Shown piece by piece: positions 46,361 through 55,479 of a DNA stretch of 64,000 nt; within the stretch, counting starts at the first letter, position 1; each line of letters opens with the position of its first letter. This stretch comes from Paenibacillus glucanolyticus NBRC 15330 (GTDB lineage: Bacteria > Bacillota > Bacilli > Paenibacillales > Paenibacillaceae). The notes beneath the pieces were generated by a model that saw nothing but the letters and a program-made list of their open reading frames with translations, was not told where the DNA came from and made no database searches. The translations under genes and the position numbers were made by a program. The stretch covers positions 62,001 through 126,000 of the forward strand of contig NZ_BIMC01000008.1 in the NCBI RefSeq assembly GCF_004000885.1. Direction: 5' to 3'.

Positions 46361-48310
46361 TTATATAAGTGACTGCTTCAGCTTGCGCAGATATTGACTG
46401 CGGATGAAGAAGAAGTACAGGACCTGCATCATCAGGAAACTGATCAGCACAATCCCCATCTCAGCTGCAATGGATAGATAGAAGTAGCTCTGCAGCGCAA
46501 TAAACGCAAAGATGCTGTGCACAATCGCAAGGCCAATCGGCACAAAAAACAGCAGCGCCAGCTGTCCGGTTACGATTCGCCGGAACTCCTTATCAGTCAT
46601 CCCGAGCCGGGATATCGTGGCATAATGCCTGCGGTCATAATCCAGGTCGGCATAGAGTCGGAAATACAGGAAACTGCCTGCCGCAATAAAAAACACCGTG
46701 CCCACAAGCAGTGCCGCGAAGAGCAGCATATTATACAGGCTGTCCCGCAGGGCAAACAGCGTGCCGCTGACCGCCAGCGCGTAAGGCTGGCCCATCTCAT
46801 AACGTACGGCCCCTCGCGGCGCGAGATGGGGAACGATGCCTTCCGTTTTCGTGAAATCATCCACGTAAAAGCCGGTGTACCGTTCCTGTCGTACCGGGTC
46901 CGTGATGGCGGCGAAGGTCGCATCACGGACGACAAGCCCGCCGAAGCGGGAATCGTCATCCATCTCCGGCAGCAAATATTCCGGCACGCCGACATGATCG
47001 GAATAACCGATTTCGTGCACCCTGATTCCGGAATCCTGAAGCTGGTAAGAGGCGTGCTCCCGGTTGCGGGTATAGGCTCTGTCATTTTGAGAAGCAATCA
47101 GAACAAGCGCATCTTCGCCCCGAAGCGGCTGTTCGTCGAACGGCAGCCCCGCCATCAGCACCGCTGCCTTGTAGTCGGAGAAGGATATCAAGGCTAACGG
47201 ATTCTCCACAGGCTGATCCAGAGCGGAGGCCGATGTGGCTTCCGTATATTTAACGCGAAACGATAGCGTTTCAAACGGTATTTTTTTAGATTCAAGCTCC
47301 TGCTTGATTTCATTCAAATGCTGTTTCTCGAAGGTATCACCTGCTTTGGCAAGATAGCCGATGGCGGCAGGATAATCCTCGTTGAATTGTTTCGTAAGCA
47401 CCGGGATGGAGGCAAATACGCCAACCGAGCAAAAAGACACGGCCAGCACGATGGTCACCATCGAGAACATCTGGGCGTGATCCCTGAGCCGATACTGCAG
47501 GCTCGAAAGCGAGATGAGTTTGGTTCGCCTCCAGGTTAACCTGCGGCTCCGCTTCAGCCTGCGAACGAGAGCAACCCCGAGCTGAGAATAGATCAGATAG
47601 GTGCCGATTATCGTCATTATGGTTACCGGGAACATGCGCAGCTCGAGGGTTGAGGCCGTTGTCGTGGCCGCCAGGCTGTAGCTGACGATCAGCAGGACAG
47701 CGGCCAGTGCCGATAGCCATGGTGATGTCTCGGGTGCGGTTTTCGGACGTTGCCCGGATTGAAACAATTCGATTAACGCTTTGGGCCGAATTAGCCAGGA
47801 TGTGCACAGCGAGATAATGATGAACAGCAGTACATAACTTGCAACGGTCAGCCCAAGCGCGCGCAGCGGCAATCGAAACGGCAGGGGCGGAATGCCAAGG
47901 AATGCCGAACCGGCCATCAGGAACAGCTTGCCTGTAATGATGCCGAATACGATACCCGTTGCTATGGCGCTTAAGCCGATGATCATATTTTCGAGAAACA
48001 CCATCTTGTTAAACTGGCGGTCTGTCATCCCGTGCATGAACAGAATGCCGAACTCGCGTTTGCGTGTCTTGAGAAAAGCCCCGACGGAATACAGCACGAA
48101 GAAGAACGAGAACACATACATAATCAGCTCTGCTCCGACCATGGCCTGAATTACAACCGGATAGAACATCTCATTTGCAATGGCAGGATGGAACAGGAAC
48201 AAAGCACAGACAAAGAAAATCATGACGGAGAATGCGCTGCTTAGGAAATAGGCTGCATAGGTCCGCTTATTCCTCAGGACATTCCTAAAAGCGAATTGTC
48301 GAAAGGTCAT
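46361..48310 (-). CDS. BceB-like ABC transporter permease
   Basis: 649 residues, the usual BceB size, with ten predicted helices: FtsX-type domain, a large extracellular domain (~200 residues) between helices 7 and 8, and a second membrane block. ATG 48310 follows GGAGGGGG; the frame to 48430 is longer but unsupported. It overlaps the BceA-like stop by 26 bp. BceAB transporters protect undecaprenyl-pyrophosphate targets from bacitracin and similar peptides and act as the sensor for the paired BceS-type kinase. Confidence 0.92.
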   Translation of the reverse strand: MTFRQFAFRNVLRNKRTYAAYFLSSAFSVMIFFVCALFLFHPAIANEMFYPVVIQAMVGAELIMYVFSFFFVLYSVGAFLKTRKREFGILFMHGMTDRQFNKMVFLENMIIGLSAIATGIVFGIITGKLFLMAGSAFLGIPPLPFRLPLRALGLTVASYVLLFIIISLCTSWLIRPKALIELFQSGQRPKTAPETSPWLSALAAVLLIVSYSLAATTTASTLELRMFPVTIMTIIGTYLIYSQLGVALVRRLKRSRRLTWRRTKLISLSSLQYRLRDHAQMFSMVTIVLAVSFCSVGVFASIPVLTKQFNEDYPAAIGYLAKAGDTFEKQHLNEIKQELESKKIPFETLSFRVKYTEATSASALDQPVENPLALISFSDYKAAVLMAGLPFDEQPLRGEDALVLIASQNDRAYTRNREHASYQLQDSGIRVHEIGYSDHVGVPEYLLPEMDDDSRFGGLVVRDATFAAITDPVRQERYTGFYVDDFTKTEGIVPHLAPRGAVRYEMGQPYALAVSGTLFALRDSLYNMLLFAALLVGTVFFIAAGSFLYFRLYADLDYDRRHYATISRLGMTDKEFRRIVTGQLALLFFVPIGLAIVHSIFAFIALQSYFYLSIAAEMGIVLISFLMMQVLYFFFIRSQYLRKLKQSLI

Positions 48311-49055
48311 GACTTCCCCCTCCCAGCAGAGCCAGCATATCGATGATTTTCTGGAAAAAGGCTTGCCGGTTGTCGCCGCAATACATTTCATTATATAGTT
48401 GTCCGTCCTTAATGAACAAGACGCGATCACAGTAACTGGCTGCTACCGGATCATGAGTGACCATGAGGATCGTTGCAGAAGCCTCTTTGCTTGAAGCAGA
48501 GAGCGTCTGCATGACCTCTTTGGAAGCCCTGGAGTCCAGATTGCCCGTGGGCTCGTCGGCAAGAATCAGGGAGGGCTCCTGAATGAGCGCTCTGGCAATG
48601 GCCGTTCGCTGCATCTGCCCGCCGGAGATCTCATATGTGTGTTTGTTCAGAATGGACTCGATGCCGAGTTGGTTGGCAATCCGGCCCAGCCTGCTGTCCA
48701 TTTCACCTAGAGCCATACCTTCCAGCGTTAGCGGAAGAACGATATTTTCCTCAACTGTCAGCGTATCCAGCAGATTGAAATGCTGGAAGACAAAACCCAG
48801 ATCCCGGCGCCGGAACAGAGCGGTGTCACTTCTGCTGAGAAGATGAGGGTTGCGTCCATTGATGATAACTTCGCCCGCGGTGGGCTGATCAATGGTGGCA
48901 ATCAGATTGAGGAGCGTGGTTTTCCCGCTGCCCGAAGGACCCATAATGCCGACAAATTCCCCTTGGGTGACGTTGAAGTGAATGTTGCTCAGCGCTTGAA
49001 ACGCCACTTTGCCCTCGTAGATTTTGGATAGATGCTTGACGCTCAGGATGGGCAT
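48285..49055 (-). CDS. BceA-like ABC transporter ATPase
   Basis: 256 residues. Walker A GPSGSGKTT, Q-loop FVFQHFNLLD, signature ISGGQMQRTAIA, Walker B LILADEPTGNLD, H-loop VTHDP: the LolD/MacB-like subclass that partners FtsX-type permeases. The ATG lies 199 bp downstream of the kinase gene, with a BceR-type box in the gap. Confidence 0.94.
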   Translation of the reverse strand: MPILSVKHLSKIYEGKVAFQALSNIHFNVTQGEFVGIMGPSGSGKTTLLNLIATIDQPTAGEVIINGRNPHLLSRSDTALFRRRDLGFVFQHFNLLDTLTVEENIVLPLTLEGMALGEMDSRLGRIANQLGIESILNKHTYEISGGQMQRTAIARALIQEPSLILADEPTGNLDSRASKEVMQTLSASSKEASATILMVTHDPVAASYCDRVLFIKDGQLYNEMYCGDNRQAFFQKIIDMLALLGGGSHDLSTIRF

Positions 49056-49131
49056 ATCTTCACTCCTCTAATACGATGGTATCATTGTAAAATAATTGAC
49101 CGCGTCCATGCCATGTTCGTAACTTACAGTT

Positions 49132-49151
49132 ACCTTACAACCTTGTAAGGT
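49132..49151 (-). promoter_or_regulatory. BceR-type binding box upstream of bceAB
   Basis: ACCTTACAA-CC-TTGTAAGGT, a perfect 9-bp inverted repeat. It contains TTACA-N4-TGTAA, which matches the motif described for BceR-type regulators. It lies 77 bp upstream of the BceA-like start codon, with a TACAAT-like -10 between (minus strand, near 49085-49090). Confidence 0.8.
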
Positions 49152-49253
49152 TTCTATTTGCATCGCAAGCCGGTGCTTCGGGAACCTGAGTTAAAGCATC
49201 TTAACCAGGATTTGAACCGGCACAAAGCCAATCCCTTATCTTCAGATACGGGA

Positions 49254-50261
49254 TCAGTGCGAGTTATGGCTGCCGGTACCTTCAAAAATAAGGCGCACCG
49301 TCGTTCCCTCATCCAACTTGGATTCGATCTCGAAGGCATGTCCGAGCTTATCGCATATTTGTTTGACCAGAAACAGCCCCATGCCCGTCGATTCCCGGAA
49401 TCGGCGCCCGTTTTCTCCGGTAAAATAGGGATCGAACACCCGGGGCAGATCGCTTGGAGGGATGCCGATGCCCTCATCCCGGATCTCAAGCACAACCTTA
49501 CCCTCCCGGGCATAACCGTCAAAATACAAGCGCCCTTGTTCCTCCAGGGTATACCTGACTGCGTTAGTCAGCAGCTGAGTCAGCACGAAAGAGAGCCATT
49601 TCTCGTCCGTAGCGACCGTTAATCCGCTCTCCATCCGGATGGAGGGGTAAATTCGGCGCCGGATAAACAGCCGTTTTTGCTCTGAGGTGACACCTCGGAC
49701 GATGCGTTCAAGCGGCAGGTTCTCGACATAGAAATCGTGCTCGAACGTATCGAGCCTGGCGGTATACAGCACCAGATCAAGCCCTTTTTTGAGTCGATCC
49801 AGCTCGTCGCCAATCGCTGCAAAACGGGGATCATCGTCATCCTGAAGAATCAGGTGAATGACCGATATCGGTGTTTTCATCTGATGGGCCCATTGGTTGA
49901 TGAACTGAAGATGGCCCTCGATTTTGTGCTTGTAGTTATGCAGATCCGTTGTGTATTGCCGGAACTGGGTTCTAAGCAGCTGATGAAGTGCTTCGGCGAG
50001 CGGAGTGTGGGAGGATTCTGCAGAGGATTCGCCGGTGAGAGATTCTCCCGGGAGAGGCTGCTCCAGTCGTTTATAGAAGGAACGGTTGGCAATATATCGG
50101 AAGATCAGGTAGCCGAGAAGCAGCAGCAGGCTGATGATGCCGGCGTACAGGCTGACCGTGATATTCCGGAAGCCGTCAAGTCTGTAGATCAGCGATACGA
50201 CAAGAAGCTGTGCAATATAAACAATGATTAGGGGACGCTGCTCCTGCAGAAATAATCTCAA
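49254..50261 (-). CDS. BceS-like intramembrane-sensing histidine kinase
   Basis: 335 residues with two N-terminal membrane helices (~10-27 and ~37-57) and almost no extracellular loop, the hallmark of BceS-type kinases that depend on their transporter for sensing. Phospho-acceptor H126 is in NQWAHQMKTPISVIHL; HATPase motifs are LLTNAVRYT, DEGIGIP and STGMGLFLVKQI. TTG 50261 overlaps the response-regulator stop (TTGA) and is preceded by GGAGGGA. Confidence 0.93.
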   Translation of the reverse strand: MRLFLQEQRPLIIVYIAQLLVVSLIYRLDGFRNITVSLYAGIISLLLLLGYLIFRYIANRSFYKRLEQPLPGESLTGESSAESSHTPLAEALHQLLRTQFRQYTTDLHNYKHKIEGHLQFINQWAHQMKTPISVIHLILQDDDDPRFAAIGDELDRLKKGLDLVLYTARLDTFEHDFYVENLPLERIVRGVTSEQKRLFIRRRIYPSIRMESGLTVATDEKWLSFVLTQLLTNAVRYTLEEQGRLYFDGYAREGKVVLEIRDEGIGIPPSDLPRVFDPYFTGENGRRFRESTGMGLFLVKQICDKLGHAFEIESKLDEGTTVRLIFEGTGSHNSH

Positions 50262-50959
50262 GCTTCATCCCTCCAGTTCGGAATCAGCCGGTAGCCGCGT
50301 CCCCGCACGGTTTGAAGGCCTTCCTCGATCCCGAGGTTGGCGAGTTTTTTGCGGACCCGGGTGATGTACACATTCAGCGTATTATCGTCTACAAAGGCCT
50401 GGTCATCCCATATTTTCTCCAGGAGCCTGTCGCGGCTGACCACCATCTCGGGTTTCTTCATTAACTCGTCCAATATTTTGGCCTCGGTATGGCTGATCTC
50501 CGTCTGTGTTTGCTCCAGTGAAAGGGAGAGGCGTTCAACGTCGAGCGTTAGTCCGGCGACACTCAGGATGCGCTCGTTCTGTCCGGCGGCATACGAGCCG
50601 TAGGCGCGGCGCAGCTGGCTCTTGATTTTGGCGATCGCAATTTCATAATCGAAAGGTTTGGTAATATAATCGTCCGCACCGTTCTCCAGTGCCATCACCT
50701 GCTCCATTTTGCCGTCGCGGGCGGAGATGAAGATGATCGGGCAGGTGGAGAGGCTGCGGAACTGGCGGCACCAGTAATAGCCGTCATATTTCGGCAGATT
50801 GATATCAAGAAGCACGAGGTGAGGGTCATACGATTCAAATTGCTCACGTACCGTTTCGAAGTCATGAACGGACTCCGTCATATAACCGAATTTATGAAGA
50901 TGCTCTTTCAGCAGGCTGACCAGCCCGGCATCGTCCTCGACAATGAAAATTTTGAACAT
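50258..50959 (-). CDS. BceR-like response regulator (OmpR family)
   Basis: 233 residues: receiver domain (IFIVEDDAGL; phospho-acceptor D52 in LVLLDINLP) and a winged-helix DNA-binding domain (DNTLNVYITRVRKKL). ATG 50959 is chosen as the start of the receiver fold; a longer frame to 51058 adds a non-conserved leader. First gene of the minus-strand module (regulator, kinase, ATPase, permease). Confidence 0.92.
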   Translation of the reverse strand: MFKIFIVEDDAGLVSLLKEHLHKFGYMTESVHDFETVREQFESYDPHLVLLDINLPKYDGYYWCRQFRSLSTCPIIFISARDGKMEQVMALENGADDYITKPFDYEIAIAKIKSQLRRAYGSYAAGQNERILSVAGLTLDVERLSLSLEQTQTEISHTEAKILDELMKKPEMVVSRDRLLEKIWDDQAFVDDNTLNVYITRVRKKLANLGIEEGLQTVRGRGYRLIPNWRDEA

Positions 50960-51286
50960 ATCGTTAATAGTCCCTTCATCTGACATTCTACTACCGATTG
51001 TATTGTACCAAATTGTCGGGATATAAGGAAAAAACGCGTGAGTCAAGGCAGCGTACATAGGGGTGACTGGGTGGAGTTCATACCTCGTATAACCAATGCT
51101 TCACTGCAAAAAATATTTTGACGCTGGTGTCCTCACCTGATAAAATTCTTGATAATTCCAATCGAATAACTATGATAAATTTGCAAACGACCAGTCCACT
51201 GGAGATCATGAGCCCTATTCATGATCTCCTTTTGTTGTTTTATCCAGGTTTATCTAACTGACAAAAGGGAGCGGGGAGATGATGGG
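50960..51286 (+). promoter_or_regulatory. Promoter and leader hairpin before the decayed flavoprotein locus
   Basis: On the plus strand, TTGATA (51149-51154), 16 bp, TATGAT (51171-51176). The spacer word ATTCCAATCGAATAACTAT recalls promoters of sulfur-limitation genes in Bacillota (similarity by eye only). A perfect hairpin, GGAGATCATGA-7-TCATGATCTCC (51200-51228), with TTTTG follows and could be an attenuator or an upstream terminator. No riboswitch fold recognised. Confidence 0.5.
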
Positions 51287-51345
51287 TTGAACGCGATTGA
51301 TGAGCTGAAACTGACGGCGGATGTCCTCGTGATCGGCGGCGGTAC
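51287..51345 (+). pseudogene. Remnant of a flavoprotein gene (N-terminus only)
   Basis: TTG 51287 follows GAGCGGGGAG and opens LNAIDELKLTADVLVIGGG, the start of an FAD-dependent fumarate-reductase/adenylylsulfate-reductase-like flavoprotein with its dinucleotide-binding GGG. The similarity stops after about 19 codons and the frame runs into nitroreductase sequence read in another phase. This looks like a deletion joining two genes. Confidence 0.6.
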
Positions 51346-51890
51346 CCTGTGCACGCTCATTATGCGAACCGATGGTCATCGAGGGCGTTTGATTCGCGCC
51401 CGGTTGCAGATGAGGTGCTCTACACTGTGCTGGAGGCGGCACGATGGGTTCCGTCCTCGGGCAACGGACAGCCATGGCGATTTATTGTGGCCCGAACGGA
51501 GGAGGAGCGGAGACGTTTCGCATCCTTTATCCGGCCTGCGAATCGCGAGTGGAGCGATCATGCGCCTGTCCTGATCCTGCTGATTTCCTACACATTGAAT
51601 GCCAATGGGACGCCCAGCGGCAGTCATGCATTTGATGAGGGAACAGCCTGGGGCACAATCGCCTCACAGGCAGCATTGCTCGGCCTGAACACCCGCGCCA
51701 TTGGCGGTTATGACCGTGAGCTTGCCCGCGTGAAGTTCATATTCCGGCACAATATGAACTTCACGCGGTCATTACGCTTGGTTATCCGGGAGACAAATCG
51801 GCACTTCCGGAGGCGCTGCAGGAGCGCGAGGTTCCTACAGGCCGCCGTTCCTTGAATGAGCTGGTGTTTGAAGCTGTGTTTTTAGGCTAG
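51346..51890 (+). pseudogene. Nitroreductase-family pseudogene (5' deletion and frameshift)
   Basis: The FMN nitroreductase sequence (HAHYANRWSSRAFDSRPVADEV...; ARWVPSSGNGQPWRF; EGTAWGTIASQAALLGLNTRAIGGYD) lacks its first residues. The frame changes near 51730-51768: after the shift the genuine C-terminus continues as YELHAVITLGYPGDKSALPE...ELVFEAVFLG, ending at TAG 51888-51890. The shift coincides with a perfect 18-bp inverted repeat (51726-51743 and 51751-51768). An intact product is impossible without frameshifting. The end overlaps the convergent kinase gene by four bases. Confidence 0.82.
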
Positions 51891-53380
51891 GGAATAATCC
51901 CCGGCCATTCGGCACGGAACTCAGAACCTAGGTTAACTGTACTGTCCACACTCAACGAGCCGCCCTGCGCGGCAATGATGGACTGGGTTATGGCGAGTCC
52001 AAGACCCGATCCGCCTTGCTGTCTGGTCCGGGATTCATCGATCCGGTAGAAACGTTCGAACAGATGGGGAAGATGCTCCTTCGGAATCCCGGTCCCGTTG
52101 TCGCGAACCAGCAGTACGGCATGATCCGCAGCCCTATCAAGCGTCACATGGATCTGCCCCCTGTCAGGATTCGTGTGCTGCACCGCATTAAGGAACAGAT
52201 TGTAGATAACCTGCTTGATCTTGTCGGGATCGCATCGGCATAGAAGGGGGGCCGATTGGAAGAATACCTCCCGTCCTTGGGCAAGCATCTTCAGATGGGG
52301 CTCCATCTCATGCAGCAGCTGATCGAGCCGGGTTTCCTGAAGGTGCAGCTCAGGCTTGCGGTCAAGCTTGGCGAGCAGCAGCAGGTCCTCGACCAGTTTC
52401 TTCATGCGTTTGGATTCACCGTGCATGCTGGATAACGCAGCATGCAGCTGCTGCGGGTTGTCGGCAGCGCCGCGGCCAAGCACCTCCAGAAACCCGTGAA
52501 TCGAAGTGAGCGGCGTCCGCAGCTCATGGGAAGCATCCGCAATAAACCTCCGCATCTGCTCCTTGGCTTCACGTTCGGCCTGAAATGCATCCTCAAGCCT
52601 TTCCAGCATGCCGTTAAACGACTCGGCCAAGCGGTCGATCTCCTGCTGCCCTTGCATAACGGGAAAACGCTCGGCCAGATTTCCGGCATCGGTGCGTTCT
52701 ACCGTCTCCACCATTCGGCTGAGCGGATTGAGCGTTCGGCGCAGTAAAGGCAGATACAACGCGATTCCACCCGCCATGGCAAGCAAGGCCAGAAGAGCAA
52801 AAATCATCAGCTGCCGCATAAGAACCGCGTGCAGCGGCTGCGTATCCATACCAAGCTGCAGCAGGCCGGAAGGGCTGTCAGGGCTGCCGTAAGGGCGAAA
52901 GACAACGATCTGCTCTGTGCCTTCGGCATTTTCGATCACTTCATATCGAAGGGGGTGGCGCTCCTTGAGCTGGGCCAGGACTGCTGTATAATCCTCGGAG
53001 GGCAGCTGCGGGGCGATGAGCCCGTTGTCGGCGGCCAAGTCCGAGTAGCTCCCATCGATATCAATCTTGGCAAGCGACATATTCGGCAGAAAGAACAGGG
53101 GTTTGTCTTGCTGGCGAGGGTTCTCCTGATCGGTGTCTTTATCCGGAAGTGCAGGCCGGTTACGAGGCTCGCGGTCAGGTTCCCAGAGCTCCTTGGGGAG
53201 CGAGCGGACCTGAAGAGCAAGCGCCTCGGCTTGATTACGGAACATGGCATTTTTCATCAATACATATTGCAGCGCACCGATCAGCACCAGTAGAAGCGCC
53301 AATACGATAAGGGAACGCGACAGCAGCTGCGTCCTTAGAGAACCAGGACCTGATGAGCGTATCCGGTCGCGGATTCTCAT
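51887..53380 (-). CDS. Sensor histidine kinase with HAMP domain
   Basis: 497 residues: helix 1 (~22-42), an extracytoplasmic domain (~43-185) with a charged Pro/Asp-rich start, helix 2 (~188-212), HAMP (~213-265), HisKA with H285 in ASHELRTPLTSIHGF, and HATPase (NLFLNAVQHT, DNGTGIPKEH, GSGLGLAITQS). It resembles ArlS/CssS-like kinases. ATG 53380 overlaps the response-regulator stop (ATGA). Stimulus unknown. Confidence 0.92.
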   Translation of the reverse strand: MRIRDRIRSSGPGSLRTQLLSRSLIVLALLLVLIGALQYVLMKNAMFRNQAEALALQVRSLPKELWEPDREPRNRPALPDKDTDQENPRQQDKPLFFLPNMSLAKIDIDGSYSDLAADNGLIAPQLPSEDYTAVLAQLKERHPLRYEVIENAEGTEQIVVFRPYGSPDSPSGLLQLGMDTQPLHAVLMRQLMIFALLALLAMAGGIALYLPLLRRTLNPLSRMVETVERTDAGNLAERFPVMQGQQEIDRLAESFNGMLERLEDAFQAEREAKEQMRRFIADASHELRTPLTSIHGFLEVLGRGAADNPQQLHAALSSMHGESKRMKKLVEDLLLLAKLDRKPELHLQETRLDQLLHEMEPHLKMLAQGREVFFQSAPLLCRCDPDKIKQVIYNLFLNAVQHTNPDRGQIHVTLDRAADHAVLLVRDNGTGIPKEHLPHLFERFYRIDESRTRQQGGSGLGLAITQSIIAAQGGSLSVDSTVNLGSEFRAEWPGIIP

Positions 53381-54063
53381 AACAAGTCCACCCGGTAACC
53401 GGCACCGCGAAGGGTGCGAATAACCCGGTGCTCCTTATCTCCAAGCTTCTCGCGCAGGGAACGGATATAGACCTCAACAATGTTATCCTCTCCGCCAAAA
53501 TCATAATCCCACACAATATTCAAAATGTTGGATTTGCTCAGAACGCTGCCGTGTTTGGTCACAAGCAGCTTCAACAGCTTGTATTCCGTAGGTGACAGCT
53601 CCAGCGCCTCACCCTGGTATGCAATTTCCTTCTTGCGGTCATCAATGGTGAAGGAACCCAGCCGGATTTCACCCAGCAGGTTTGGAAATTGATTGCGCAG
53701 CCGTGCTTGGATTCTGGCAAGCAGCTCTTCAAAACTGAAAGGCTTAACCATATAATCATCCGCACCGATGGTTAGCCCCTTTACCCGGTCATCAATCTCA
53801 TCCTTGGCCGTTAGCATAATCACCGCGACATCCTTGCCCTCTTCCTTCAAGCGTCTGCACACCTCCAGACCGTCCATCCCCGGCATCATCACATCCAGCA
53901 CGACGACATGCGGCTCGAAGTTGCTTGCTACTATAACTGCTTGTTCTCCATCGGGGGCCGAGCGCACCTCAAAGCCTTCATTTCTTAATCCCAACTCCAA
54001 AAATTGCAGGATATGCGGCTCGTCATCGACAAGCAAAATGCGAATACGGTGAACAGATTCCAT
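53377..54063 (-). CDS. OmpR-family response regulator
   Basis: 228 residues: receiver (ILLVDDEPHILQF; D57 in VVVLDVMMPGMDG; K in MLTAKDE) and winged helix (YKLLKLLVTKHGSVLSKSNIL; EDNIVEVYIRSLREKLGDK). Pairs with the coupled kinase. The 237 bp to the divergent pirin gene presumably hold both promoters. Confidence 0.94.
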   Translation of the reverse strand: MESVHRIRILLVDDEPHILQFLELGLRNEGFEVRSAPDGEQAVIVASNFEPHVVVLDVMMPGMDGLEVCRRLKEEGKDVAVIMLTAKDEIDDRVKGLTIGADDYMVKPFSFEELLARIQARLRNQFPNLLGEIRLGSFTIDDRKKEIAYQGEALELSPTEYKLLKLLVTKHGSVLSKSNILNIVWDYDFGGEDNIVEVYIRSLREKLGDKEHRVIRTLRGAGYRVDLL

Positions 54064-54300
54064 AACTCAAAACTCCTCTTATTTCGTTCCTTTAACTGTA
54101 TCATACGTTCTCTAACTGAATGAAGTCTGAAAGCGAACTGAAAATAAACTGAAGGTGATTCGCAAATATGCATTCTCAATCAGGGAAAATAAGGATGTTG
54201 ATATATATTCTGTTATCGTTAATACTATCTTAAAGCCGAGATATCAAGGTGAACACCTGTTCAAGGTCAATCATGGATGGGTGAAAGGAGGAGACTGGAC

Positions 54301-55065
54301 ATGATAGGAAATGTATATCCACCTGAGAATCAGAGCAAGGGCTCTCTCGACGGAGGAAGGATAACAGAGCTGAAGCCGATCGGTTTCTCTGGAGAAGGGT
54401 CGGCTGTGACCCGGGTGGGACCTCTTTTCTATTGGTCCTGGTTCCGCTCGCCTGTTGAAGGTTATATTGCACCCCATCCCCATCAAGGTTTTGAAATCGT
54501 GACGTATATGATGCAGGGTAAGGGTGTACACAAGGATTCACAGGGAATGCACAGCGAATTGGGGCCTGGAGGCCTGCAGTTGATGAGGGCCGGATCTGGA
54601 CTTACGCATGAGGAACGTTTGACCGGACCTGATGCAGAAGGGCTCCAATTATGGTTCGAGCCGTATCTTAGGGATTCGTTGAAACAGAATCCGGCCTGTC
54701 GTCAGTATCGACCGGATTCATTTCCGGTAACCCGCATTCAGGGCGGACTGGTCAAAACGATGATTGGCGGTTCTGCGCCAACGGATCTATCCGTAGACGT
54801 GAGGATGCTGGATATCCAGATTCTGGCCGGGCATGAGGCCCAGTATGAATTGAAATCCGGCAGACGTGCTGCTGCGCTCGCAGTCAGGGGGTCCGGCAGT
54901 TTTAGCTCCGAAGAGGAGAAACTTCTATTTGAACATCGGGACTTTATGGTAATGGATACGAAGCAGGGGGAGACGATAAACCTTAAGGCGCAAGAGAATG
55001 TACGGGTCATTCTGATCGATGTACCGGAAAACCCTGGATATCCGCTCTATTCCAAGAGACCGTAA
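54301..55065 (+). CDS. Pirin-family protein
   Basis: 254-residue bicupin. The N-terminal cupin holds metal ligands in APHPHQGFEIVTYMMQG (His59-type pair, His, then Glu) and SELGPGGLQLMRAGSGLTHEE; the C-terminal cupin is less conserved. Pirins bind Fe or Mn, and some have quercetinase activity. ATG 54301 follows AAAGGAGGAG. It is divergent from the two-component genes. Confidence 0.9.
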   Translation: MIGNVYPPENQSKGSLDGGRITELKPIGFSGEGSAVTRVGPLFYWSWFRSPVEGYIAPHPHQGFEIVTYMMQGKGVHKDSQGMHSELGPGGLQLMRAGSGLTHEERLTGPDAEGLQLWFEPYLRDSLKQNPACRQYRPDSFPVTRIQGGLVKTMIGGSAPTDLSVDVRMLDIQILAGHEAQYELKSGRRAAALAVRGSGSFSSEEEKLLFEHRDFMVMDTKQGETINLKAQENVRVILIDVPENPGYPLYSKRP

Positions 55066-55120
55066 AGCGAAAAGTTTACAATATTGTAGTGGAATGAAAT
55101 TTAATATGTACGATAAACTA

Positions 55121-55161
55121 GAGTCTGTCAGATGGGATACCGTCTGGACAGGCTCTTTTTT
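55121..55161 (+). terminator. Terminator after the pirin gene
   Basis: GAGTCTGTC pairs with GACAGGCTC (one G-U), with inner AGA/TCT, followed by six T residues. Confidence 0.85.
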
Positions 55162-55430
55162 AGGTGTAAGAGAACCTGAATCAGGTGCCCCATGCACAAA
55201 TGTAAGAAATACATTCGTATATTTAATAAGCAGATAGACCCAACAGAGCGATCCGGACGTTTATTTACCGGGCCCGTTGGGTTATTTTGGCGTTTTTTAT
55301 TTCTATTATAATCTATATATACTAAATTAAAGTATAAAAAGAGACTAAAGTCCTACTCTTTACCAATAGTTGGCATGCGTTTTTGTGAGAATGGTAGCAT
55401 GCGTCCCAAGACATAGCCTGTCTATAATGA
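55162..55430 (+). other. AT-rich gap between pirin and the NlpC/P60 gene
   Basis: About 270 bp. A second weaker hairpin, ACCCAAC (55238-55244) with GTTGGGT (55276-55282), lies early. The rest is AT-rich and should hold the promoter of the hydrolase gene. I searched for the ydaO/c-di-AMP riboswitch often found before such hydrolases and saw none. Confidence 0.5.
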
Positions 55431-55432
55431 TT

Positions 55433-55475
55433 GCGGGATCACGAAAAATGACAATTTCGTCATCCCACAATCTAA
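55433..55475 (+). promoter_or_regulatory. Long leader hairpin before the NlpC/P60 gene
   Basis: GATTGCGGGATCACGAAA and TTTCGTCATCCCACAATC form an 18-bp stem (one G-U, one mismatch) with an 8-nt loop, ending just before the start region. There is no T-run, so it is not a terminator; it may stabilise the mRNA or control initiation. Confidence 0.6.
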
Positions 55476-55479
55476 CGAG

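Noticed and set aside
48311-48430. N-terminal extension of the BceB-like permease
   Set aside because: Cys/Arg-rich leader without ribosome site; ATG 48310 follows GGAGGGGG and starts the first helix region.
55285-55479. c-di-AMP (ydaO) riboswitch before the NlpC/P60 gene
   Set aside because: Only a simple hairpin is present; the multi-helix conserved segments are missing.
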